A stretch of 64,000 nt of DNA from Nitrospirota bacterium (GTDB lineage: Bacteria; Nitrospirota; JACRHL01), in assembly GCA_029881725.1 (NCBI GenBank), contig JAOUMB010000005.1, positions 1-64,000 of the forward strand, read 5' to 3'. Position 1 is the first letter of the stretch, and each line of letters opens with the position of its first letter. A model generated the notes under the pieces. It saw nothing but the letters and a program-made list of their open reading frames with translations. It did no database searches and was not told where the DNA came from. A program made the position numbers and the translations under genes. This document shows, one piece after another, positions 35,895 to 43,549 of this stretch.

Positions 35895-36290
35895 ATGGCC
35901 ATTGAGGTAAAACGCTTGTTGCACACCCGGATGCGGGTGGCCGACATGGAAGCCAGCGTGCGCTTCTACACGGAGGTTCTGGGGCTGACGGTGCTGTCCC
36001 GGCACCGGTCGCCGCGGGGATCGGAACTGGTGTTTCTGCGGGTGCCGGGTTCCACCGAGGAAATCGAGCTGTGTGCTTTCCCGGCCAGTGGTGAAGTACG
36101 GGTGCCGGAAGATCTGGTGCACCTGGCCTTCGAGGTGCCGGATATGGCCGCTACAGTGGCCCGCTTGGAGGCCATGGGCGTGCCGATCACCGACGGGCCG
36201 ACGGAAAGCCGCTCCGGCAGTTTTTGCTTTATCGACGCGCCGGAAGGGTACGAGGTGGAGTTGATCGAAACCGGAAAGCGGAACCGGTAG
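35895..36290 (+). CDS. Glyoxalase-fold (VOC) protein, probable lactoylglutathione lyase
   Basis: A 131-residue vicinal-oxygen-chelate protein close to GloA in length. The four metal ligands expected for glyoxalase I are placed correctly: His in LLHTRMRV, Glu in EEIELCAF, His in DLVHLAFEV and Glu in GYEVELIE. The segment ASVRFYTEVLGL is the family signature. It would convert the methylglyoxal-glutathione adduct to lactoylglutathione; other VOC activities are possible. Confidence 0.85.
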   Translation: MAIEVKRLLHTRMRVADMEASVRFYTEVLGLTVLSRHRSPRGSELVFLRVPGSTEEIELCAFPASGEVRVPEDLVHLAFEVPDMAATVARLEAMGVPITDGPTESRSGSFCFIDAPEGYEVELIETGKRNR

Positions 36291-36307
36291 CACAAGGGAG
36301 CCGGGCA

Positions 36308-36802
36308 ATGGTCAAAACGGGATGGTGGATGGTACCGGTTCTGGCGATGACGATCGCCGGATGGGGGTGTGTGGAAAAACGGGTTCGCGTCAGCGGCACC
36401 TTCGGGCCCATGCCGTTTCATTCGAAGGTGACCGTAACCGGGACCGACGTGCCGGGTCCCCTGCGCATCCGCGACGTGAAAACGGCGTTTTCGGAAAATG
36501 GCGCCAAGGAGGCCCAGGTGCCGCTGGGCGGGCCGTTGGGTGCGGTGTTCACGGCCTGGGTCAATGGTCACGGGCAGTTTCTGGGGCGCTGGGAACGCAA
36601 CGGCCAAGTGGTGGATCGGGTGGACGTGTTTCTCACCTACGGGGAGACCCTGGAGATCCGTCTGGAGGAACCGGGCGCGCTGGCGCTGGGGCAGCCCGGG
36701 GATTACCGGCTTCGGTTCGTGGTGGAAAGCCCGGCGCAGCAGGTCACCGATGAGGTGGCGGAGTCGCTGGTGTTGAGCTATCAGGTCGGCGCTGCCCGCT
36801 AA
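36308..36802 (+). CDS. Small envelope protein, probable lipoprotein, unknown function
   Basis: A 164-residue protein with a hydrophobic N-terminus ending IAGWGCVEK. A cysteine at the end of the signal region suggests lipidation, but Trp at -2 is not a classic lipobox. The rest is beta-rich with a polar C-terminal domain. AAGGGAG lies 8 bases before the ATG. I do not recognise the family. It follows the glyoxalase gene by 17 bases. Confidence 0.65.
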   Translation: MVKTGWWMVPVLAMTIAGWGCVEKRVRVSGTFGPMPFHSKVTVTGTDVPGPLRIRDVKTAFSENGAKEAQVPLGGPLGAVFTAWVNGHGQFLGRWERNGQVVDRVDVFLTYGETLEIRLEEPGALALGQPGDYRLRFVVESPAQQVTDEVAESLVLSYQVGAAR

Positions 36803-36831
36803 CCGTTTGGCAACGGCCGATGGCGGGAGCC

Positions 36832-37632
36832 TCACCCGAACACCATAAACAGGCCGACCACGATCAGGAGCAGGATAAACAGCCTGCGCAGCGCTCGTGC
36901 GGGCAGCCGGTGGGCCACCCGGGCGCCAAGCGGGGCAAACAGCACGCTGGTGAGGCCAATGGCGGCCAGTGCCGGAAACGACACGTAGCCGGCACTGAAC
37001 GGCGGCAGGTCAGGCGTGGAGGCGCCCATCGCGGCAAATCCCAGGGCCCCGAACAGGGCGATGGGAAAGCCGCAGGCGGACGATACCGGCACCGCGCCGT
37101 GGATGGGCGTATGGCGGTGTAACAGGTAGGGCACCGTGAGGGAGCCGCCGCCAATGCCCACAATGGCGGAAACCGCGCCAATCAGTCCGCCAATGGTCCG
37201 CGACAATGGAAGCGGTGCCGCGTCAGCGGTGGCGCGGGGTGCGGTGACCAGTGTCATCTGGGCCGCCATGAGCAGCGCGAATCCCCCCACGCACGCCTTC
37301 AGGGCCGGTCCCGGCAGCCGGCTGGCCAGCACGGCCCCCAGAAGGGCGCCAAAGGCCACGGAAGGGGCGAATTCCCGTACCCGGGGCCAAGGCACTTTCC
37401 CCAATCGATGATGGGCCCGTACGGCGGCCAGGGATACAAATACGATGATCGCCAGCGAGGTGCCCACCGCCAGATGGACGCGCACCTCCTCCGGCACCGC
37501 CAGCAGGGTGAACACCACGGTCAGCGTGGGTACGATCACCAGCCCGCCGCCGACACCGAAGAGGGCGCCGATGAACCCGGCAAAGGCCCCGGCCCCCAGA
37601 CACAGCAGGATCAGCGTGCCCGCGTCGGTCAT
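36832..37632 (-). CDS. TauE/SafE family sulfite/anion exporter-like permease
   Basis: A 266-residue membrane protein with about eight helices and the duplicated family motif: GFIGALFGVGGGLVIVPTL near the N-terminus and GLIGAVSAIVGIGGGSLTVP in the middle. Members export sulfite or organosulfonates, or act on other anions. Its ATG overlaps the stop of the HTH-ArgA gene by 4 bases, so it is co-transcribed with that gene, an unexpected partner for an arginine-biosynthesis enzyme. Confidence 0.9.
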   Translation of the reverse strand: MTDAGTLILLCLGAGAFAGFIGALFGVGGGLVIVPTLTVVFTLLAVPEEVRVHLAVGTSLAIIVFVSLAAVRAHHRLGKVPWPRVREFAPSVAFGALLGAVLASRLPGPALKACVGGFALLMAAQMTLVTAPRATADAAPLPLSRTIGGLIGAVSAIVGIGGGSLTVPYLLHRHTPIHGAVPVSSACGFPIALFGALGFAAMGASTPDLPPFSAGYVSFPALAAIGLTSVLFAPLGARVAHRLPARALRRLFILLLIVVGLFMVFG

Positions 37633-39236
37633 CCCCGGGCCCCCCGCAACGGTTTGCGGTAGATGCGGGAACCGCGCTTGTAGTTGTACAGGGCCTGGCG
37701 CTCCACCGGCAGGTCCGAGGGCTCGGCGGGTTCAAAACCGTGCTCCAGAAACCAGTGGGCGGTCTGGGTGGTCAGGGCGAACAGGTGGGTAAAGCCCCGC
37801 GCCACGGCCAGCCGTTCGATCTGGGACAGCAGTTCGGTGGCGCGCCCGGATTTCTGGTAATCGGGATGCACCACCATGCAGGCCAGTTCCGCCACTTTTT
37901 CCCTTGGAAATGGATGCAGCGCGGCGCAGGCGAGAACGGTTCCGTCCCGCTCGGCCACCAGGAAGGAGTCGATTTCCCGTTCCAGTTGCTCCCGGGAACG
38001 GCGCACCAGCACTCCGGCGTTCTCCAGCGGGACGATCAGGCTGATGATGCCAGCCAGATCGTCCAGGTTGGCTTTGCGCAGGGTTTCGTAACGGTTGGCG
38101 GACAGCATGGTCCCGCACCCGTCGCGGGTGAACAGCTCAGTCAGCAGCGCGCCGTCCAGGGAGTGGTCGAGCAGGTGACCGCGGGTGACACCGGCATCCA
38201 CGGCGTCAATCAGGGCGGACAGGGGTTCGGCGTCCGGCAGGGAGGGGAGCAGGGCGCGCGCCGCGTCCAGGGAAAGCTCGGAGGGCAGGGAGGCGGTGTC
38301 GCCGGAAGAGAAGCCCCGCTGGGCCAGGACGATGAGCTTGCGGGCGTGCAATTTGGAAGCGACGGTGCCCGCCACGTCATAGGACGATAGGTTGAAAATC
38401 TCGCCGGTGATGGAGTAGCCCACCGGGGGGATCAGCACCACCGTTTGATTGTTCAGCAGGGTGTTGATGGCGTCCGCGTCAACCCGGCGCACAGTGCCGG
38501 TGTGGTGGTAGTCCACCCCGTCCCGAATGCCGATCGGGCGGGAGGTGAGGAAATTGCCGGAGGAGACCCGCACATTGAATCCAGCCATGAGGGACGTTGG
38601 CAGCGAGGTGGTAAACAGCGCCTCGATCTGGGTGCGCACCGAGCCGGAAGCCTCCAGCAGGGCGGGAACTGCCTCCGGTGGAGTGACCCGGTAGGCACCG
38701 TGAAAGGAGGCATTGACGTTGGAGCGGGACAGACGCTCGGAAAGCTGGGGGCGGATTCCGAAAACAATGACCACCCGGATGCCCAGGGTGTGCAGCAGCG
38801 CAATATCGTGGATCAACGATGTAAAGAATGGGGAAGCCAGCGCTTCACCGGGAAAGTGGACGACAAAGGTGGAGCCCCGGTGAGCGTGGATATAGGGGGA
38901 CGCGGAGCGAAAAAACGAAACGAAAGGCGGAACTGCGGAAGCGGGTTGTTCGGCAACCGGAGGGGGACTCATGGTGTCCGGATAGGGGAGGTCGGGACGC
39001 AGCAGGCTGGGATGAATGGCAAAAATGGAGGCAAGCCGCAATGCCATTTCGGCGCTGATACGGGTTTTTCCGTGAAGGAATTGGCTGATGGCGCCCTGGG
39101 TGGTTCCGATCTGGCTGGCCAGGTCTGCTTGCGAAGGGCGGGTGCCGGTTTGTTTCGCAACGGTATCCTGCCAATCGCGAAATAAAGCGATGAAACTCTG
39201 CGCTGACAGGTCGCTTGTTTGGCTGTTGCTGGGCAT
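37629..39236 (-). CDS. argA: N-acetylglutamate synthase with an N-terminal XRE-type HTH domain
   Basis: A 535-residue fusion. Residues about 15-85 are a Cro/CI-type helix-turn-helix (SQADLASQIGTTQGAISQFL then HGKTRISAEMALRLASIFAI). From about 105 the classical ArgA follows: the amino-acid-kinase-like regulatory domain (GIRVVIVFGIRPQLSERL, LIPPVGYSITGEIFNLSSYD) and a C-terminal GNAT domain (CMVVHPDYQKSGRATELL, YNYKRGSRIYRKPL). It makes N-acetylglutamate, the first step to arginine. E. coli ArgA has 443 residues and no such domain. There is no stop or frameshift between the domains; Met89 could give a second, HTH-free product. argE lies just upstream, with the TauE gene downstream. Confidence 0.9.
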   Translation of the reverse strand: MPSNSQTSDLSAQSFIALFRDWQDTVAKQTGTRPSQADLASQIGTTQGAISQFLHGKTRISAEMALRLASIFAIHPSLLRPDLPYPDTMSPPPVAEQPASAVPPFVSFFRSASPYIHAHRGSTFVVHFPGEALASPFFTSLIHDIALLHTLGIRVVIVFGIRPQLSERLSRSNVNASFHGAYRVTPPEAVPALLEASGSVRTQIEALFTTSLPTSLMAGFNVRVSSGNFLTSRPIGIRDGVDYHHTGTVRRVDADAINTLLNNQTVVLIPPVGYSITGEIFNLSSYDVAGTVASKLHARKLIVLAQRGFSSGDTASLPSELSLDAARALLPSLPDAEPLSALIDAVDAGVTRGHLLDHSLDGALLTELFTRDGCGTMLSANRYETLRKANLDDLAGIISLIVPLENAGVLVRRSREQLEREIDSFLVAERDGTVLACAALHPFPREKVAELACMVVHPDYQKSGRATELLSQIERLAVARGFTHLFALTTQTAHWFLEHGFEPAEPSDLPVERQALYNYKRGSRIYRKPLRGARG

Positions 39237-39273
39237 TTGTATGCTAATTGAAAATCTTTAAACGGTTAACTTG

Positions 39274-39288
39274 TAATGGGTCATTATA
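39274..39288 (-). promoter_or_regulatory. argA promoter -10 box with an overlapping palindrome
   Basis: On the minus strand TATAAT (39288-39283) is a consensus -10 box; a good -35 is not evident. The 13-base palindrome TAATG-GGT-CATTA (39274-39286) overlaps it, as an operator would. The leader to the ATG at 39236 is about 40 bases and has no Shine-Dalgarno. Confidence 0.55.
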
Positions 39289-39344
39289 TTAGCCTGCCTA
39301 AATAAAAGTTTGGAAATTTTGTATTTCACCCACTCGAACCGCCT

Positions 39345-39366
39345 AAAATTTAGTCCAACTAATTTT
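39345..39366. promoter_or_regulatory. AT-rich inverted repeat upstream of argA
   Basis: AAAATTTAGT and ACTAATTTT, separated by CCA, form an inverted repeat with one extra T in the left arm. It lies about 60 bp upstream of the argA -10 box and could be a second regulator site. Confidence 0.4.
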
Positions 39367-39386
39367 CCCCGTTCCGGGGCTTGGGG

Positions 39387-40541
39387 TCAAGCCCCCACAC
39401 AAAAACGGTGAACCAGCGTTCTCAGAATTTCCACGGTGGGCGGAATGCGGCTGAGCTCCAGGTATTCGTCCGGTCGGTGAGCCTGAGCGATGTCCCCCGG
39501 TCCAAGGATCACCGTGTCGATCCCCAGCGCCGTCAGGTACGGCCCCTCGGTGCCGAAGGTCACCGCCCGGGGCGTCTGACCGCTCAGTTCCGCCGCTGCT
39601 TGCACGATAGGCGCCTGCTCCGGAGTCTCCATGGCGGAGGTGCCGGCAAACAGCGGGAAAACTTCCGCCCCCACGCCGCTGCCGGCAATGGCGGAGTGGA
39701 CCCGCTGCGCCAGCTCGGCACGCAATTCATCCACCCCCATGCCGGGCAATGGCCGCAGGTCGATGTGCAGTTCGCAGGCGGCGCAGATGCGGTTGGGGTT
39801 GTCGCCCCCGTGGATGTGTCCCAGGTTGAGGGTCGGCACCGGCACCGCGAAGCGGGTGTCCCGATGGCGGGTGCCCAATTGGGTGCGCCATTCCATCAGT
39901 GCGCCCATCACCCGCTGCATGGCATCCAGCGCGCTGGCTCCCCCCGCCGGATCGCTGGAATGGCCGCCGCTGCCGGTGAGGCGGATGGCTTCCATCAGGA
40001 TGCCCTTGTGTACGTGCACAGGCGCCATGCCGGTGGGTTCGCCGATCACCGCGTGGGCCGGATGGGCCAGTTGTCCGGCGGTGAGCGCCGCCGCGCCGCA
40101 CATGCTGCTCTCCTCGTCGGCGGTGCCCAGAATGGTCAGCGGCCGGGCGAACTGCCCGGCTTTGAACGCCCGCGCCGCCTCAATGGCGATGGGGATAAAG
40201 CTCTTCATGTCGCTGGTGCCCAGCCCATACAGGCGGCCATCCCGCTCGGCGAGGGTGAACGGGTCGCTGGTCCAGCGCTCCCGGTCGAACGGCACCGTGT
40301 CCGTATGTCCGGCCAGCAGTAGGCCGCCGGACCCGGAGCCCAGTGTTCCCACCACGTTGGCCTTATCCGGCGCGCCGGGTATGGGGATTACCTGTACGGC
40401 AAAGCCCAGCAGCTCCAGCCATCCGGCCACCTGTTCCGCCACCTGGCGGTTGCCTTGGTCAAAATCCGGGTGCACGGAACTGACCGAGGGGGTGGCGATG
40501 ATCCCTTCGAGCATGGTGCGCAAGGTCGGTTGCGTTTTCAT
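39387..40541 (-). CDS. argE: Acetylornithine deacetylase
   Basis: An M20-family zinc hydrolase of 384 residues that removes the acetyl group from N-acetylornithine in the linear arginine pathway. Ligands and catalytic residues are in LAGHTDTVPF, GLGTSDMKSF, TADEESSMCGA and the late IDTVILGPGDIAQAHRPDE. The dimerisation domain includes GSGGHSSDPAGGASALDAM. The ATG at 40541 begins the family match; the longer frame to 40769 overlaps the divergent DUF2007 gene. argA lies 150 bp downstream with its own promoter region. Confidence 0.94.
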   Translation of the reverse strand: MKTQPTLRTMLEGIIATPSVSSVHPDFDQGNRQVAEQVAGWLELLGFAVQVIPIPGAPDKANVVGTLGSGSGGLLLAGHTDTVPFDRERWTSDPFTLAERDGRLYGLGTSDMKSFIPIAIEAARAFKAGQFARPLTILGTADEESSMCGAAALTAGQLAHPAHAVIGEPTGMAPVHVHKGILMEAIRLTGSGGHSSDPAGGASALDAMQRVMGALMEWRTQLGTRHRDTRFAVPVPTLNLGHIHGGDNPNRICAACELHIDLRPLPGMGVDELRAELAQRVHSAIAGSGVGAEVFPLFAGTSAMETPEQAPIVQAAAELSGQTPRAVTFGTEGPYLTALGIDTVILGPGDIAQAHRPDEYLELSRIPPTVEILRTLVHRFCVGA

Positions 40542-40623
40542 AGCGGGAATTTTGCGTTCTTCCTTTTGAATGCACAACCACCCCGGCGATCCGGGAGTGG
40601 AAATATTGTGGTAGCGTGGCCCC

Positions 40624-41061
40624 ATGACCGACGCCGATGTTCGCCAGAACCCCACCCCCCGGGTGGTGGTGGCCACTTTTTTCGACCCGGTGCAGGCCGA
40701 GATGTGCGCTTCCTTTCTCCTGGCCGAGGGGTTCGATGTGCGCCTGCGGGACAACCACACGGTGTCCATCGACCCCCTCTATGCCATGGCCCTGGGCGGC
40801 GTGCGCCTTACCGCCCCGGAACACGAGGCTGACCGGGTGCGCCAGGTGCTGGACGCCTTCCATGGCGAAGCGGGCGGCGACGGCACATCTCCCGCCGGGG
40901 GGACGGCGGAAAACGCCTCCGATCCGGGCCGTGTCTGCCGCATTTGTGGCAACCGCCCGGTGGTGGCTGAATCCGGGTGGCGATTGCTGGGCATCCCCCT
41001 GCCGTTTGGCCCCACGTGCCTGCGGTGTGTGACGTGCGGGTACCGGTGGGCGGGGCCGTGA
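40624..41061 (+). CDS. DUF2007 domain protein with C-terminal zinc-ribbon cysteines
   Basis: A 145-residue cytoplasmic protein. The first 80 residues match the DUF2007 pattern (VVVATFFDPVQAEMCASFLLAEGFDV and the later EADRVRQVLDAF), a ferredoxin-like fold proposed to act in signalling. The C-terminus has CRICGNRP and CLRCVTCGYRW, consistent with one zinc site. It is divergent from argE, 82 bp away, and lies before the second 517-bp element. Function unknown. Confidence 0.82.
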   Translation: MTDADVRQNPTPRVVVATFFDPVQAEMCASFLLAEGFDVRLRDNHTVSIDPLYAMALGGVRLTAPEHEADRVRQVLDAFHGEAGGDGTSPAGGTAENASDPGRVCRICGNRPVVAESGWRLLGIPLPFGPTCLRCVTCGYRWAGP

Positions 41062-41212
41062 ACCGGTCCACGCCTGGCGGCGCCGTTCAGGGGCCGGGAA
41101 GGTTGGCTCCCCGGTAACGGGGGGGCAGCGTACCGTTTCCCCGTTTTCGCCCTCCTGCGCATGTGGCGGATGGTGCGCATCCGGTCCATGTGTTCGGCGC
41201 ACAACTCTCTAA

Positions 41213-41738
41213 ATCAATGGGTTATGTTTACTTTCCGGGCGGATCCTGACGGCGGGGTCCGATTGTTGGTGGGGGCAAATCGTGCTACTTCGCTTCGCAA
41301 ACGGCAAAGCTAAACCGTGGGCCACGGTGGCGCACCGAGCATAACGTGTTGATGGTTTGGAAAAAATGGCCGTTTGTGGGCACGACGGTTTAATTTCGCA
41401 AAATGTAGGAGAAAAATCCATAACGGGCCGTTTTTGCTGGGCATTTTTCGGGTGTGGTTGCGAAATAAAACACGGTGAAAATTAACGGTTTTCGCGCTCA
41501 TAACTGGTTGGTTTTGTGGGAGAAAAGTGGCTTTGTGGTGGCATTTTGCACCGTGTGTTTCGCATGTTCACGGTGGAGACAGAACCGAATATCAAGGGGT
41601 TCTGAAGGCCGGTAGCACGATTCGGATGGTTTTAAATGGGGTTTTTGGGAGGACTGCTCATAACCCGTTGAAATAATGCAGAAATCTCCCCTCTGTGGTG
41701 CATGGGAAAGGCAAGCGAAGTGGGCATAACCTATTGAA
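41213..41738 (-). repeat. 517-bp periodic non-coding element, copy 2 (inverted)
   Basis: The reverse-complement partner of the element at 2715-3240. Reading the minus strand, motif NTTMTG begins at 41730, 41664, 41585, 41504, 41424 and 41345, with spacings 66, 79, 81, 80 and 79 as in copy 1. The closing opposite half-motif is at 41214-41223. Identical blocks lie at 41587-41626 (40 bp), 41466-41493 (28 bp) and 41279-41328 (50 bp). Its motif more often reads GTTATG, while copy 1 more often reads GTTCTG. It fills the space between the DUF2007 and metallo-beta-lactamase-fold genes. Confidence 0.85.
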
Positions 41739-41741
41739 GGA

Positions 41742-42698
41742 ATGGAAAATGATTCCGGTGCGGGGGGCGGTTCCCGGTGCGCCCCGGTTACGACATGGCC
41801 GGTCAGGGTGAAAAAGTCGCCTGTTCAGGATTGCCTTTACTGTATTCACGTGGCATTGCCGGGCATGAGGCCGGGCGGATTTTCGTTCAACCAGTATCTG
41901 GTGGTGAATGAAAAACCGCTGCTGTTTCACACCGGTCCGCGGCGGCTGATCGAGCTGCTTCGTGCCCAGATCGAAACCGTACTTCCCGTAACCGACCTGC
42001 GCTACATCGCGTTTTCTCATGTGGAGGCGGACGAGACCGGGAGCCTGGCCGAGTTCCTGGCGGCCGCCCCCGATGCCCGGCCGGTGTGCAGCCAGGTGGC
42101 AGCCATGGTGTCGGTGAACGATCTGGTGGGCGTGCCGCCGGTGGCGATGGCGGACGGCGAAATCCTGAGCCTGGGCCGCCATCAGCTGGTGTGGCAGACC
42201 ACCCCCCACCTGCCCCATGGCTGGGAGTGCGGCGATCTGTTCGACCAGACCACCCGTACCCTGTTTTGCGGCGATCTGTTCACCCAGCCTGGCATGGGGG
42301 AGCAGGCGTTGACCCGGGACGATATTCTGGCCCCTAGCGAGGCGTTGCGCAGCCAGATGGATTACTTCGCCCACAGCCGCGACACCCCCCACCTGTTGGA
42401 AAAACTGGCCAATCTGCACCCTGATGTGCTGGCCATGCATGCATGGCAGCGCTTGGGCCGGGGATGGCGCGGGACTGCTGCGCAAGCTGAGTGGCGCCCT
42501 TTCCCTGGCCCTCGCCTGAACGTGCGGCCGCCCGCGTTTTGCGGCGCGGGCGGCCGGTTCAAAGGGGGCCGCGTGCGAGAGCGACAAAGAACATGGGCAA
42601 GCCGTTGGGGTCCACCCCAAACACCGCCAGCAGAAACACCCCAACCCCTGAGGAGGGCGGCAGTAGTGCCGCGGCAAACAGTACGAAAAAGCCGCTGA
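41742..42698 (+). CDS. Metallo-beta-lactamase-fold protein (ODP-like) with a C-terminal frameshift
   Basis: A cytoplasmic protein related to the metallo-beta-lactamase domain of flavodiiron/ODP proteins. FNQYLVVNEKPLLFHTG is followed by the metal motif SHVEADETGSL, then LPHGWECGDLFDQ and LFCGDLFTQ. The family tail is expected after Met in VLAMH: a frame shift at an ATGC repeat (42435-42445) restores MHGSAWAGDGAGLLRKLSG and a stop at 42519. As read, the frame instead continues through unrelated residues to 42698, into the convergent neighbour. The start is uncertain; GTG at 41808 is an alternative. Confidence 0.75.
   Translation: MENDSGAGGGSRCAPVTTWPVRVKKSPVQDCLYCIHVALPGMRPGGFSFNQYLVVNEKPLLFHTGPRRLIELLRAQIETVLPVTDLRYIAFSHVEADETGSLAEFLAAAPDARPVCSQVAAMVSVNDLVGVPPVAMADGEILSLGRHQLVWQTTPHLPHGWECGDLFDQTTRTLFCGDLFTQPGMGEQALTRDDILAPSEALRSQMDYFAHSRDTPHLLEKLANLHPDVLAMHAWQRLGRGWRGTAAQAEWRPFPGPRLNVRPPAFCGAGGRFKGGRVRERQRTWASRWGPPQTPPAETPQPLRRAAVVPRQTVRKSR
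42435..42445 (+). other. ATGC tetranucleotide slippage site causing a frameshift
   Basis: The sequence ATGCATGCATG holds two full ATGC units plus ATG. Removing one ATGC joins the metallo-beta-lactamase-fold frame to a family-typical ending that stops at 42517-42519, just before the hairpin at 42525-42556. Confidence 0.7.
42525..42556. terminator. GC-rich hairpin between convergent genes
   Basis: A perfect 12-bp stem (42525-42536 with 42545-42556) and an 8-base loop containing TTTT. It starts 6 bases after the restored stop of the metallo-beta-lactamase-fold gene and ends 3 bases before the stop of the minus-strand membrane gene. There is no T run, so it may be a weak two-way terminator or an RNA-end stabiliser. 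Confidence 0.5.
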
Positions 42699-42969
42699 TG
42701 ACCGGCAGACCGGAAGAGCCACCGGTGCTCTCGGTGCCTCCATGCGTGCACTTATAAAGCCACGGCCCGATACACGTCAGATAGACGTTCCAGGTGCACA
42801 CCAGCACCGCCAGCCCCGCGAACAGGACTCCAAATCCGGCCCGCCCCGGGATGGGCGGAATCCACGAGATCGGCTCCATGCCCACCAGGTGACGCATGAC
42901 GACTACCGCTGCGATGCCGGTAACCACGATGGCAAAAATGAGGATGGTGGCAAGGTCTTCCCGTGTCAT
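42559..42969 (-). CDS. Small integral membrane protein, unknown family
   Basis: A 136-residue protein with three or four hydrophobic stretches: LATILIFAIVVTGIAAVVVM, FGVLFAGLAVLVCTWNVYL, VISGFFVLFAAALL and VGVFLLAVFGV. It contains three scattered cysteines and a GGTESTGGSSG linker. It resembles generic small inner-membrane proteins and I cannot assign a family. It is convergent with the metallo-beta-lactamase-fold gene, whose shifted frame overlaps it. Confidence 0.7.
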   Translation of the reverse strand: MTREDLATILIFAIVVTGIAAVVVMRHLVGMEPISWIPPIPGRAGFGVLFAGLAVLVCTWNVYLTCIGPWLYKCTHGGTESTGGSSGLPVISGFFVLFAAALLPPSSGVGVFLLAVFGVDPNGLPMFFVALARGPL

Positions 42970-43468
42970 GGGGCTACTGTAGCACCCCGCAGGGTGCTAA
43001 AAAACCGTGGGGTTAATGGGCTATTTGCCCGAAATTTACAGGGTGGCAACACGCCACCATTTTCGCCCTGTCCTGTCATTCCCTCTGCGCGGGAATGACT
43101 AGTTGCGCGCACGGCGGTATTGGCTGACGGAATGGCCACGTTCCATGGAAAAGGGGTCCCCGGGCCCGCCTCCCTGTTAGCGATGGCCTGAACGACACAA
43201 TCCGCCCCGGAGCGGGCATTCAGGGTACGTACGGGTCACGCGCCCCAACCGGGGTTCCCGGCGCGCGGCCATGTTGGCCGGCGAAAGGATTGCCCACCTT
43301 AAGACGTGCCGTGAAGCGCCGCGGGAAAGAGAGGGTTGCGGGTTTTTTATTTGCCCCGATTGGCACGCCTGTGATTTTTTGGGTTTCGTGGCGGCGTTGT
43401 GGCCCTGCTGTCCCGGTTTTGTGTTCCCGGTCTGCGGCGGAGAAATGGTCGCTCCCTAATTAAAAAAT
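42970..43468. other. Intergenic, no gene seen
   Basis: About 500 bp downstream of nrdJ and upstream of the small membrane gene. It holds two hairpins, AGCACCC-CGC-AGGGTGCT near 42980-42998 and GGTGGC-AACAC-GCCACC near 43043-43059, and the palindrome TTCCATGGAA near 43141. The first is followed by A rather than T on the plus strand. Open frames here do not look coding. Confidence 0.4.
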
Positions 43469-43506
43469 GTCAAAAGGGGAGGCGCCTTCCGGCACCTCCC
43501 CTTTCA
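43469..43506 (-). terminator. Rho-independent terminator of nrdJ
   Basis: A 14-bp stem (43473-43486 with 43491-43504, one G-T pair) and a 4-base loop. On the minus strand it is followed by a T-rich tail ending in six T. It lies about 45 bases after the nrdJ stop. Confidence 0.8.
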
Positions 43507-43549
43507 CATGTCACAGCGGGGTGTGTTACTTGGATGTTAAACCAACCAA

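Noticed and set aside
37736-39185. Long plus-strand frames opposite argA and argE
   Set aside because: Antisense shadows of GC-rich genes; no ribosome sites and no family resemblance.
42976-43000. Terminator hairpin AGCACCC/GGGTGCT
   Set aside because: On the plus strand it is followed by A, and on the minus strand the T run lies before the hairpin, so it is not a standard terminator for either neighbour.
43271-43459. 62-codon cysteine-rich frame
   Set aside because: No ribosome site, biased composition and no resemblance to a family; probably chance.
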